Made by a program: the position numbers and the translations under genes. A DNA stretch of 37,779 nt, taken from the NCBI GenBank assembly GCA_025359265.1, contig JANYHB010000065.1:1-37779 (forward strand), written 5' to 3'. The notes under the pieces were generated by a model that was not told the DNA's origin, searched no databases, and saw only the letters and a list, made by a program, of their open reading frames with translations. The stretch comes from Hyphomicrobiales bacterium (GTDB lineage: Bacteria; Pseudomonadota; Alphaproteobacteria; Rhizobiales; Aestuariivirgaceae). Shown here one piece after another: positions 17,092-22,896 of this stretch (positions are counted from its first letter, which is position 1; each line of letters starts with the position of its first letter).

Positions 17092-17116
17092 AACTCAACG
17101 TGGCTGAATCCGTTCC
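17092..17116 (-). promoter_or_regulatory. Possible EcfG promoter of the exonuclease-ligase operon (GGAAC-N16-AGTT)
   Basis: Minus-strand GGAAC (17112-17116), 16 bases, then AGTT (17092-17095), one mismatch from CGTT, 83 bases upstream of the exonuclease start. It is back to back with the exact promoter of the PPOX gene. Confidence 0.45.
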
Positions 17117-17146
17117 TTGTTTTCATCGCGCTGTCCAGCAAAGCCC

Positions 17147-17171
17147 GGAACCAAAATACTATCCACTCGTT
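17147..17171 (+). promoter_or_regulatory. EcfG promoter of the PPOX-type stress protein (exact GGAAC-N16-CGTT)
   Basis: GGAAC (17147-17151), 16 bases, then CGTT (17168-17171), 59 bases upstream of the ATG at 17230. Confidence 0.9.
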
Positions 17172-17229
17172 TATGATTATAGCTTGTGGCGCGTGCCGCC
17201 GAAGTGAAAAATAAACCCTGGAGCAAAAA

Positions 17230-17721
17230 ATGGATAGCAAATCGAACACCGCTGCCGATGCCGATAAAGTTTGGCAAATGATGAAAGACATTGGCATTTG
17301 CATGTTGATCACCAGCCAATCACAACATGTTCGGGCGCGACCCATGTCGACAATTGTGCGTAAAGAAAGCAACGATGTCGTGATGCTGACCGAGAAATCC
17401 AGTGGCAAAGAGCGCGAAGTGGAGCAGAATTCAAATGTCGTGCTCAATTTCAGCAATGGTTCAAACGAATTCGTTTCATTGCACGGCAAAGCCCGGCGCG
17501 ACGATAGCCGCGCACTGATCCGGCATTTGTGGAACCCCGGGGCCCAAGCGTTTTGGCCAAAAGGCCCGGATGACCCCAATGTTGAGGCATTGATTGTGCA
17601 ACCCGTTAACGCCGAATTCTGGGCGGGCCATTCCGGCCTTCTGAATTCAGTAAAAATGGCTTTTGCGATCGCCACGGGACAAACTCCTGATTTGGGTGAA
17701 AACAAGAAGATTGCCCTCTGA
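17230..17721 (+). CDS. PPOX-type general stress protein (FMN-binding split barrel, GsP26-like)
   Basis: A 163-aa protein of the pyridoxamine 5'-phosphate oxidase-like split-barrel family, in the group called 'general stress protein 26'. The barrel runs about residues 10-150, with the flavin-site region RARPMSTIV, the strand VVMLTEKSSGKEREV and the helix VNAEFWAG. Members bind FMN or F420-like flavins; no reaction is established for this group. ATG at 17230 follows GGAGC. An exact EcfG promoter in front supports a stress role. It is monocistronic, with no co-directional gene within 1.1 kb downstream. Confidence 0.9.
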   Translation: MDSKSNTAADADKVWQMMKDIGICMLITSQSQHVRARPMSTIVRKESNDVVMLTEKSSGKEREVEQNSNVVLNFSNGSNEFVSLHGKARRDDSRALIRHLWNPGAQAFWPKGPDDPNVEALIVQPVNAEFWAGHSGLLNSVKMAFAIATGQTPDLGENKKIAL

Positions 17722-18072
17722 GTCACACTCTTGAATTTACCTTCAAGAAAAATGCGCCAGCAGTAAAAGTGTATCGGCTTGCGCTTGGCCCCAATCAAAT
17801 CTGCAGTGTTTCGATTGCGAAATCAGGGCTTTGCGCAAAAACGTGTTGATCACAGCGGCTAAAATTCAGAACTAAATAAAAAAGAGCGGCTTTCGCAAGC
17901 CGCCCAAGTCTACGGGGGTGGAATATATCTCAACGCCAACGCGTGAGATGAGAATGATCAACAGCTTCGTTGAAGCCCGTTGGCTTACGTGTTGAATGAC
18001 AGAGACTTTATCAGCCTCATTTGAGAACGTTGCCGAATTGCGCTGCATGACCGCGCGACATCGTCAACGGTT
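17722..18072. other. 350-bp region without a convincing gene
   Basis: It holds the 3' end of the PPOX transcript, a clear minus-strand terminator (17878-17903), and about 170 bases between that and the 26-aa gene. That stretch contains a hairpin readable on both strands (CAAC/GTTG with GCTTC/GAAGC, about 17960-17985). Only reading frames under 15 codons without ribosome sites are present. It is most simply the 3' untranslated region of the 26-aa gene. Confidence 0.6.
17878..17903 (-). terminator. Rho-independent terminator for the minus-strand transcript of the 26-aa gene
   Basis: On the minus strand GCGGCTT (17897-17903) pairs perfectly with AAGCCGC (17886-17892) around a GCGA tetraloop and is followed by TCTTTTTT. 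It lies 170 bases downstream of the 26-aa gene. Confidence 0.88.
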
Positions 18073-18153
18073 TCAATGATGCATGAATAGAGCGAGCAGG
18101 ATAATCACAGGAATTGGTACGCCCAATAACCACAACAGAATGCCACGACCCAC
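18073..18153 (-). CDS. 26-aa single-pass membrane microprotein
   Basis: A 26-residue protein starting with GTG at 18153, directly preceded by a strong GAGGAGG ribosome site. It begins MGRGILLWLLGVPIP, continues as one hydrophobic helix and ends in FMHH. I recall near-identical short proteins (MxRGxLLWLLGVPxPxIxLL) in many proteobacterial genomes, usually unannotated and of unknown function. An exact EcfG promoter lies about 90 bases upstream and a strong terminator downstream, so it is an independent stress-induced transcript. It is too short for routine gene callers. A membrane-anchored regulator of a larger complex would be a reasonable guess but is not shown. Confidence 0.85.
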   Translation of the reverse strand: MGRGILLWLLGVPIPVIILLALFMHH

Positions 18154-18241
18154 CGGAACCTCCTCGTTTAATGAAATCGGCATTCCCCAATTGAGCCAAC
18201 CAACAGTGCCACAATTTTGACGCACGATTTAATGGAAGCCA

Positions 18242-18266
18242 AACGCTGATCTCGGCTTAGGGTTCC
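18242..18266 (-). promoter_or_regulatory. EcfG promoter of the 26-aa protein (exact GGAAC-N16-CGTT)
   Basis: Minus-strand GGAAC (18262-18266), 16 bases, then CGTT (18242-18245). The only gene with a ribosome site downstream on this strand is the 26-aa protein. Confidence 0.88.
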
Positions 18267-18290
18267 ATAGTTAAAAAAGATTTTTATGGT

Positions 18291-18319
18291 TGTGGAGGAA
18301 GTCTTACGCTTCCCCCACA
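18291..18319 (-). terminator. Probable terminator of the 58-aa gene
   Basis: An 11-bp stem with one mismatch (18291-18301 with 18309-18319, 7-base loop) lies 16 bases past the 58-aa stop codon. A T-rich run (ATCTTTTTT) follows about 10 bases later rather than directly. Confidence 0.6.
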
Positions 18320-18334
18320 CAGAGTCAGCCAATG

Positions 18335-18511
18335 CTATGAGTCGCGGCGCTGGTCACCAGACTTGGAATCGGAAGATTTTGAAGTGTGCGTTCCACTCTG
18401 GGCACCGGTGCCACCTTTTGCGCCGGTGCCGCCCTTGCCAGACGATGTTTTGTCATCTTTGCCGTTTTCAGAAGTGGATGACTTATGGTTGTTTTGATTG
18501 CTATTGGTCAT
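18335..18511 (-). CDS. 58-aa low-complexity hydrophilic protein
   Basis: A 58-residue protein rich in Ser, Gly, Lys, Asn and Asp with no hydrophobic core. It begins MTNSNQNNHKSSTSENGKDD. A short internal repeat follows (KGGTGAKGGTGAQSGT, about residues 26-41), and it ends in DQRRDS. Composition suggests an intrinsically disordered protein, as seen among stress-induced protectants; I do not recognise a family. ATG at 18511 has a GAGAGG ribosome site about 8 bases upstream. A terminator-like hairpin follows. It is divergent from the DUF892 gene. The plus-strand frame through the same DNA is Cys/Arg-rich and looks non-coding. Confidence 0.72.
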   Translation of the reverse strand: MTNSNQNNHKSSTSENGKDDKTSSGKGGTGAKGGTGAQSGTHTSKSSDSKSGDQRRDS

Positions 18512-18570
18512 TTGAAATACCTCTCATGGGTTGGGTCATGCTCAGCCACAATTGGCCGACGCTACCATTT

Positions 18571-18595
18571 AATTTCAAAGCCAAAAAAAGGTTCC
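18571..18595 (-). promoter_or_regulatory. Weak EcfG-like box upstream of the 58-aa gene
   Basis: Minus-strand GGAAC (18591-18595), 16 bases, then AATT (18571-18574), two mismatches from CGTT. The spacing and location fit but the -10 is poor. Confidence 0.25.
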
Positions 18596-18725
18596 GGCTG
18601 CAGCGATTTGTAATGATTTCGCGCTGCGATTTGCAATTTCCACAGTTACGATTTCGGTGCCTGGCGGGGCGAATACGCGCTCTTGTAAGAGAGGCGCAAA
18701 TTTTTTCTGCGCGATAATTGTCTGC

Positions 18726-18750
18726 GGAACCTTTCCAAGTTCCACCCGTT
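18726..18750 (+). promoter_or_regulatory. EcfG promoter of the DUF892 gene (exact GGAAC-N16-CGTT)
   Basis: GGAAC (18726-18730), 16 bases, then CGTT (18747-18750), 83 bases upstream of the ATG at 18833. Confidence 0.9.
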
Positions 18751-18832
18751 GCTAGTGCGTCAGATTGGAAAATCTGGCCACTCTGAACCGTATTCATTCA
18801 AATCAGCAACTCAATCACGTGAGGACCATAAC

Positions 18833-19414
18833 ATGCGCGACCAAGCCAACCCATCCGCAGCCACAAAATCGGCTCGCAAATCCACCACCAACGATAAGAA
18901 TTTAGATGACCTTTTTGAACATGCATTGAAAGATATTTTCTATGCTGAAAAAAAGATCCTCAAGGCTTTGCCTAAAATGATCAAGGCCGCTCAAGACCCA
19001 GATTTGCAAGAGGGTTTGGAGAGCCATCGCATGGAAACTGAAGGCCATGTTTCAAAGCTCGAAGAAATTTTTGCACTGCTGGGCAAACCTCCGAAGGCCG
19101 TGAAATGCGAAGCCATTGAAGGCATCTTGAGTGAGTCCGAAGAGGTGTTGCAGGAATTTGGAAAGTCCAAGGCCTGTGACGCCGCAATCATATTTTCGGG
19201 CCAAGCCGTGGAACATTATGAAATCACGCGCTACGGCAGCATGCATGCCTGGGCAATCAGCTTGGGCATGGACGAAGCGGCAGACCTGCTGGAAAGCATT
19301 CTGAACGAAGAAAAAGCGGCGGATGAGAAGCTCTCTGAACTGGCTGAGAGCCGCATCAATTTCGCGGCCGAAGAAGAAGATGAGGCGGCCGGCGACGTTG
19401 AGGAAGCGGCCTGA
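18833..19414 (+). CDS. DUF892 ferritin-like protein (YciE/YciF family)
   Basis: A 193-aa protein. After a Lys/Ser/Thr-rich N-terminal tail (residues 1-25) comes a four-helix ferritin-like domain (about 28-170). Metal-ligand candidates include E and H in DIFYAEKKIL, ESHRMETEGHVSKLEEIF, AVEHYEITRYGSM and ILNEEKAADEKL. The last 20 residues are very acidic (EEEDEAAGDVEEAA). DUF892 proteins are stress-induced in many bacteria; iron binding is shown for some relatives but the role is open. The start at 18833 follows a GAGGACC ribosome site. An exact EcfG promoter lies upstream and a perfect palindromic terminator downstream, giving a single-gene stress transcript. Confidence 0.92.
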   Translation: MRDQANPSAATKSARKSTTNDKNLDDLFEHALKDIFYAEKKILKALPKMIKAAQDPDLQEGLESHRMETEGHVSKLEEIFALLGKPPKAVKCEAIEGILSESEEVLQEFGKSKACDAAIIFSGQAVEHYEITRYGSMHAWAISLGMDEAADLLESILNEEKAADEKLSELAESRINFAAEEEDEAAGDVEEAA

Positions 19415-19441
19415 TAATTTCAGATTGTTTGAAAGAGTGGC

Positions 19442-19474
19442 AAAAAGGAACTTGAAATTTCAAGTTCCTTTTTT
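19442..19474. terminator. Terminator of the DUF892 gene (perfect 32-bp palindrome)
   Basis: The 32 bases 19442-19473 form a perfect palindrome with 16-base arms; the right arm ends in a six-base T-run. The A-run on the left would make it work on the minus strand as well. Confidence 0.92.
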
Positions 19475-19650
19475 GTTGCAGACATCATGCGAAGCAGCGC
19501 CACTCACGCTTTCGTTGCGAACCTTGCGAATTTTTGACGTCAACTGTTGTCACCATCCGGTGTCTTGGTTTTGCAATGGTTCTGTCGCGTGTTCTTCAAT
19601 GAGCGGCCCTAGCCTCACGTCCAAAATGCTCACCCGCGGGGACTTTCAAC

Positions 19651-19923
19651 ATGTTAACCAATGGCGTTTTTGGAACCGGTATCTCAGCGCATAAGCGCGC
19701 CACTGACCTTTCGGATTTTGCCGATGAGTTGGATATTTTCGGCCTGGTTCCCACCCAGCAGGCCACTGGCATTGCGGCCGCATATGAGCGGCAGCGCGAA
19801 TGGCTGTCGCGTGCTGGCGAGATCGCGCAGGGGCACGCACTGACTTTGTGCGTTGAAACACTATTCGCCGACAATGGCCAAAAGCAAACGGCATCACCCA
19901 GGCGCTTGACCGCTGAGCTTTGA
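19651..19923 (+). CDS. Unrecognised 90-aa protein
   Basis: An open frame of 90 codons with ATG at 19651 and a GGGGAC ribosome site 8 bases upstream. The sequence is partly helical: ATGIAAAYERQREWLSRAGE (about residues 38-57) could form an amphipathic helix, loosely like phasin-type proteins. I cannot assign a family. It ends 13 bases before the PhnC fragment, on the same strand, and everything downstream is decayed, so it may be a remnant too. No EcfG box precedes it. Confidence 0.4.
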   Translation: MLTNGVFGTGISAHKRATDLSDFADELDIFGLVPTQQATGIAAAYERQREWLSRAGEIAQGHALTLCVETLFADNGQKQTASPRRLTAEL

Positions 19924-19936
19924 AACGGGATAGGCC

Positions 19937-20056
19937 ATGCTCAAAATCCAAAACCTCGGCAAGAGTTTCAATGGCAAGGCGGCGCTTTCTGATGTCACCT
20001 TGGACATTGCGAAAGGGGCCTTCATTGGCGTGATCGGCAGATCGGGTGCAGGCAAG
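19937..20056 (+). pseudogene. phnC: PhnC fragment: first 40 codons of a phosphonate ABC transporter ATPase
   Basis: The first 40 codons match the start of PhnC-type ATPases: MLKIQNLGKSFNGKAALSDV, then the Walker A motif GVIGRSGAGK. The similarity stops exactly after the Walker A lysine. The frame runs on to 20266 only by reading antisense through the DUF1045 remnant. A complete PhnC is about 250-290 residues with signature and Walker B motifs, all absent here. It therefore cannot bind and hydrolyse ATP. A junction lies at about 20057, eight bases from the stop codon of the DUF1045 remnant. Confidence 0.8.
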
Positions 20057-20064
20057 CATTTCAT

Positions 20065-20567
20065 TCATGCGAAAGCCGCCCCGATTGAAGTGTCAACGGA
20101 AAACTGTTCAAGAATTTGGAACTGGCCACCCGGGTCTGACTCGATAAAAAGGGTGAAATTACGCAAAGTGAAGGGCTTGCCATGGATGGCTGCAAAATGG
20201 CTTTCGGCCAGTTTTCTGGCGGCCAGCAAGTCTTGGGTGTTAAGCCTTGCACTCAAGGCTATATGAAAACAAAATTCCTCAAAAACATATGGATACCCCA
20301 GTCAGCAAAATACTGGCTCTGCCGTGGCGTAAGGCCGGTTGCCAGGCGGCGCGCGACTTCCTCAGCGTCCGGTGCCGCACGCAAATGGTCAAAGCTGCGC
20401 ACGCATTTGGCGGCCAAGGCATCAACCTCCACGCAAGGCCGCTCTGGCACCAACACGAGAAAGCCATCAATTTCACTCGCGATCAAACGTTCTATGGTGG
20501 GCGGCATAAGCAGGGTCGCCAAAGCGCGCGCCTCTTGCTTGACATGATGCTCAGTTTTTCCGGCCCT
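20065..20567 (-). pseudogene. DUF1045 phosphonate-metabolism protein, truncated and frameshifted
   Basis: Two minus-strand frames together give the C-terminal two-thirds of a DUF1045 protein (PF06299), a family tied to C-P lyase clusters. The upstream part (20267-20567) has IDGFLVLVPERP, the segment VDALAAKCVRSFDHLRA and LTPRQSQYFADWG. The downstream part (20065-20256) has SARLNTQDLLAARKLAESHF and ends normally. The frames join if one base is restored near 20265, where TTC-CAT-ATA-GCC-TTG would encode the FHIAL expected at this place. The N-terminal third is missing; homology stops at about 20567, where the PhnJ fragment begins on the other strand. Confidence 0.85.
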
Positions 20568-20801
20568 ACAACTGAAAAAACTGAAGCTGCCACCATTCAA
20601 ACCCGGCATCGGGTACCGAAAATTGCCATGCGAGAGGGCCAGATTTTGGTGCTGCAAGTGCCCATTCCTGAGCCACTGAGATTTTTAGAACCGCGCGAAA
20701 CCGAAACGCGAAAACTGCATGCGTTGGAAGAATATGGCATCATGCATGTGAAGCTTTATGAAGACATAGCCAAATTCGGCCAAATCGCCACATCTTATGC
20801 C
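20568..20801 (+). pseudogene. phnJ: PhnJ fragment: internal piece of the C-P lyase
   Basis: About 78 codons on the plus strand match the middle of PhnJ, the radical SAM C-P lyase of phosphonate breakdown. They run from TTEKTE through ATIQTRHRVPKIAMREGQIL and VPIPEPLRFLEPRETETR to LHALEEYGIMHVKLYEDI and AKFGQIATSYA. The corresponding E. coli stretch is nearly the same (for example VPIPEPLRFIEPRETETR). The N-terminus and the C-terminal half with the catalytic cysteines are missing. The frame is open on both sides only because it reads antisense through the neighbouring remnants. Confidence 0.85.
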
Positions 20802-20802
20802 C

Positions 20803-21254
20803 CCCACAATGGCATAAGGTGCCACATCTTTGGTCACCACGGCTTGCGCGGCAACAATCGCACCATGGCCAATCTTCACACCCTTCATCACCAGGGCGCC
20901 ATGGCCAATCCACGTGTCGTGGCCCAAAATCACCGGTCTGGAACGCCGCCACGCAAATAGCGCTGCGTCATCTTCCTCATCCGCCCAATAATACGGCGAA
21001 CGATACATGAAATGGTGCAATGAGGCGCGTTCGAGCGGATGTTCTGATGGGTTAAGCCGCGTGAAGGCTGCAATGTTGGCAAACTTGCCGATCTTCGAAT
21101 AGGCAATATCGGCGAAGCGATCTGTGTAGCTGTAATCGCCGAAATGCGATTCAAGAACCCGAGTGCCTTCGCCAATTTCGACGAAATTTCCAAAGGTGGA
21201 ATCTCTTGCAATCGAATGCGGGTGAAAATAGGGATCAGATCCAAGTTTTGGCAT
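20803..21254 (-). pseudogene. Hexapeptide acetyltransferase of phosphonate clusters, C-terminally truncated
   Basis: From ATG 21254 (MPKLGSDPYFHPHS) about 150 codons match the left-handed beta-helix transferase family found in phn operons. Hexapeptide turns are visible in DSTFGNFVEIGEGTRV, ILGHDTWIGHGALVMKGVKI and GHGAIVAAQAVVTKDVAPYA. Homology ends at IVGG (about 20803). The frame then runs to 20685 antisense through the PhnJ fragment, replacing the normal C-terminal helix. The trimer core may still fold, but the truncation and setting argue for a pseudogene. A tandem 16-bp duplication covers its start. Confidence 0.8.
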
Positions 21255-21273
21255 GAGCAAGTTTCGGCATGAG
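21242..21273. repeat. Tandem 16-bp duplication
   Basis: CAAGTTTTGGCATGAG (21242-21257) is followed directly by CAAGTTTCGGCATGAG (21258-21273), one mismatch. It duplicates the start-codon region of the acetyltransferase remnant, so two candidate ATG codons result. Confidence 0.85.
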
Positions 21274-21367
21274 AATGTGCAGCTTCCAAAGAAATTACCA
21301 ATTTTGTTTTCACAGATCACGTTGCCAGTTGTGTGACGGCCAGGGCAGCAGCGCGGGTCTTTGGGGC

Positions 21368-21498
21368 AGGAATTTCTGATGGTGTTGCAGAATGCCGGAT
21401 TTCAGTGCCTTTGCCGGGCAAGAATTGCGCGTTATTGCGATGTGATCATTAAGCGCTGGCAGGATTCTATTACACGAGACAGGAGTTGCGAATCTTGA
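21368..21498 (+). pseudogene. Probable C-terminal remnant of a DNA methyltransferase
   Basis: A plus-strand frame of about 43 codons ends with TGA at 21496-21498 and contains GFQCLCRARIARYCDVIIKR followed by WQD. The pattern 'R.C...E....YCDVI..RWQ..TG' is typical of the last 40 residues of phage-like site-specific DNA methyltransferases. No start or catalytic motif is present. It ends exactly where the sugar-binding-protein fragment begins on the other strand. The identification rests on one motif. Confidence 0.45.
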
Positions 21499-21762
21499 GA
21501 GTACATCCGGCTTTTTTGCAATGATCGCGTTCAGCACAGGCATTTGCAGCGTAACATTCCAATCCGTGGCACCTTGATAAATGAGCTCGGCACCAAATTC
21601 CTTTGCTGCTGCTTCGGCTCCTTTGTGCATCGTAATATAGAAGGCGTCAGTGGTCAGCCCCGGAATGAGAGCAATCTTAAAGGGCTCCTTCGCAAAGGCC
21701 ATGGATGGAATTGTCATCGCAGCGGCGCTGGCGATCGCTAATAAAAGTAACAGCTGCTTCAT
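21499..21762 (-). pseudogene. Sugar ABC transporter substrate-binding protein, N-terminal fragment
   Basis: The first 88 codons encode a signal peptide (MKQLLLLLAIASAAAMTIPS, cleavage near AFA) and the start of a periplasmic-binding fold of the ribose-binding type (Peripla_BP_4): FKIALIPGLTTDAFYITMHK and LNAIIAKKPDVL. Homology ends at 21499. The frame continues to 21310 with unrelated residues, antisense to the methyltransferase remnant. The intact family has about 310-340 residues. ATG at 21762 has a strong GGGAGG site. A GntR-type operator lies upstream. Confidence 0.82.
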
Positions 21763-21844
21763 CACGTACCTCCCAGTACTTTGTTGCTGGCATCGGAAAC
21801 TTTATTTGATCCGTGCCAATGACTTTGATTGACCGGTTTGCGAA

Positions 21845-21856
21845 TCCGGTATACCA
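21845..21856. promoter_or_regulatory. GntR/FCD operator, copy 1
   Basis: TCCGGTATACCA, centred on the palindrome GGTATACC (21848-21855), lies between gntR and the divergent sugar-binding-protein remnant. The same 12 bases occur in reverse orientation at 22830-22841. TGGTATACCA-like palindromes are typical targets of FCD-type GntR regulators. Confidence 0.75.
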
Positions 21857-21936
21857 GCAGATGAGTTAAAGGAATGGAGCAAGCCTGACGAAGTGAAATT
21901 TTTCGTGTACAGATTGAAAAAAGGAAAGCTTCGGTT

Positions 21937-22605
21937 TTGAAGAAAGCTCGACTAGACCGCCAAGAAAATGTGCCGCGCCAGATCTACGAGATCCTCCGAG
22001 CTCGAATCTTGTCAACCGAATTGCCCCCTGGGTCTTCGATCAATGAACGCTATCTGGCCGAGGTATTGGGCGTTAGCCGCACGCCAATTCGAGAAGCAAT
22101 TCGCCGCTTGTCAAATGATGGATTGATTTCAATAGTTCCCAACGTCGGCACTTCTGTGGCGGCTTTCGATCCCTTGCGCGTGCGGGAATTTTGTCAGATT
22201 CGAACAGGCGTTGAATGTATTGCAATCGAGGCGGCGGTTAAGAATTTCGGCCTGGCCGAGGAAAAGAAACTGGTTCAACTGATTGCCGAACAAGACAAAA
22301 CTGTTGATCGCGGTGATATGATCGCAAATATCGCGATTGATACTGAATTCCACGATGTCATTATGGAATTGAGTGGCTACAAAGTTATACCCGATTTTCT
22401 GCACCGGGCGATGGGGGAGATTCTCCGTGCCCGCCACTTGTCGATCCAACTGCCAGGTCGTTTGAGAGAACCCATAATCGAGCACCAGGTAATTCTTGAG
22501 GCCCTTCGTTCTGGCAACCCCAAAACCTGTGTTACGGCAATGAAGGACCATCTCGATAAAAGTTTCGCTTCAATCATGAAAGTGCTGGAGTCGGTGAACA
22601 CTTAG
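21937..22605 (+). CDS. GntR family transcriptional regulator, FCD subfamily
   Basis: A 222-aa regulator. The winged helix-turn-helix lies at about residues 10-75 (QIYEILRARILSTELPPGSS, then LAEVLGVSRTPIREAIRRL). The FCD ligand domain covers about 80-215, with metal-site candidates D in IDTEFHDVI, H in FHDV and H residues in IIEHQVILEAL and MKDHLDKSF. FCD regulators typically sense sugar acids or other carboxylates through a bound metal. The start is a TTG at 21937 with AAGGA about 10 bases upstream. A GGTATACC operator lies 81 bases upstream and a second copy over the transporter promoter, so it most likely represses itself and the downstream operon until a sugar acid binds. Confidence 0.9.
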   Translation: MKKARLDRQENVPRQIYEILRARILSTELPPGSSINERYLAEVLGVSRTPIREAIRRLSNDGLISIVPNVGTSVAAFDPLRVREFCQIRTGVECIAIEAAVKNFGLAEEKKLVQLIAEQDKTVDRGDMIANIAIDTEFHDVIMELSGYKVIPDFLHRAMGEILRARHLSIQLPGRLREPIIEHQVILEALRSGNPKTCVTAMKDHLDKSFASIMKVLESVNT

Positions 22606-22810
22606 TCGCCTAGACTTTTTTGCCCGCGGGCGGGCCAACGCCAATTTCGGAAAATTGTTTTCAATGGCTGTCATAAACTCGAAACAGCACAACCGATGTT
22701 GACAAAATTATCCAGAAGTTGCTTGATACCCAAGTCACTTGCGTGAGCATGAATGCCTTTGATCAGTTTAAATCCCAAGATAACACCACGGCGCAGTGAC
22801 CGTCGCGCTC

Positions 22811-22841
22811 TTGACACAAATTGAGGTGGTGGTATACCGGA
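22811..22841 (+). promoter_or_regulatory. Sigma-70-type promoter with overlapping GntR operator, copy 2
   Basis: TTGACA (22811-22816) is followed after 16 bases by TATACC (22833-22838). The -10 lies inside TGGTATACCGGA (22830-22841), the exact reverse complement of operator copy 1. Binding of the regulator here would block RNA polymerase. The start codon of the ABC operon is 56 bases downstream. Confidence 0.72.
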
Positions 22842-22896
22842 TAAAACGATTTCCTAAGTCAACACAACAACAAAAAACGTCTGGGAGGACGATCAA

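Noticed and set aside
18286-18717. 143-codon plus-strand frame.
   Set aside because: Its Cys/Trp/Arg-rich translation has no family features; the minus strand holds the better-supported 58-aa gene with a ribosome site.
19447-19468. GGAAC and GTTCC inside the palindrome after the DUF892 gene.
   Set aside because: They are the arms of the terminator stem and have no CGTT at the right distance.
20247-20960. 237-codon plus-strand frame that looks like one gene.
   Set aside because: Only its middle (20568-20801) is PhnJ; both flanks read antisense through the DUF1045 and acetyltransferase remnants.
22610-22636. Terminator-like GC palindrome (GCCCGCGGGC) after gntR.
   Set aside because: The T-run precedes the palindrome on the plus strand, and the only stem before it is 4 bp; not convincing as a terminator.
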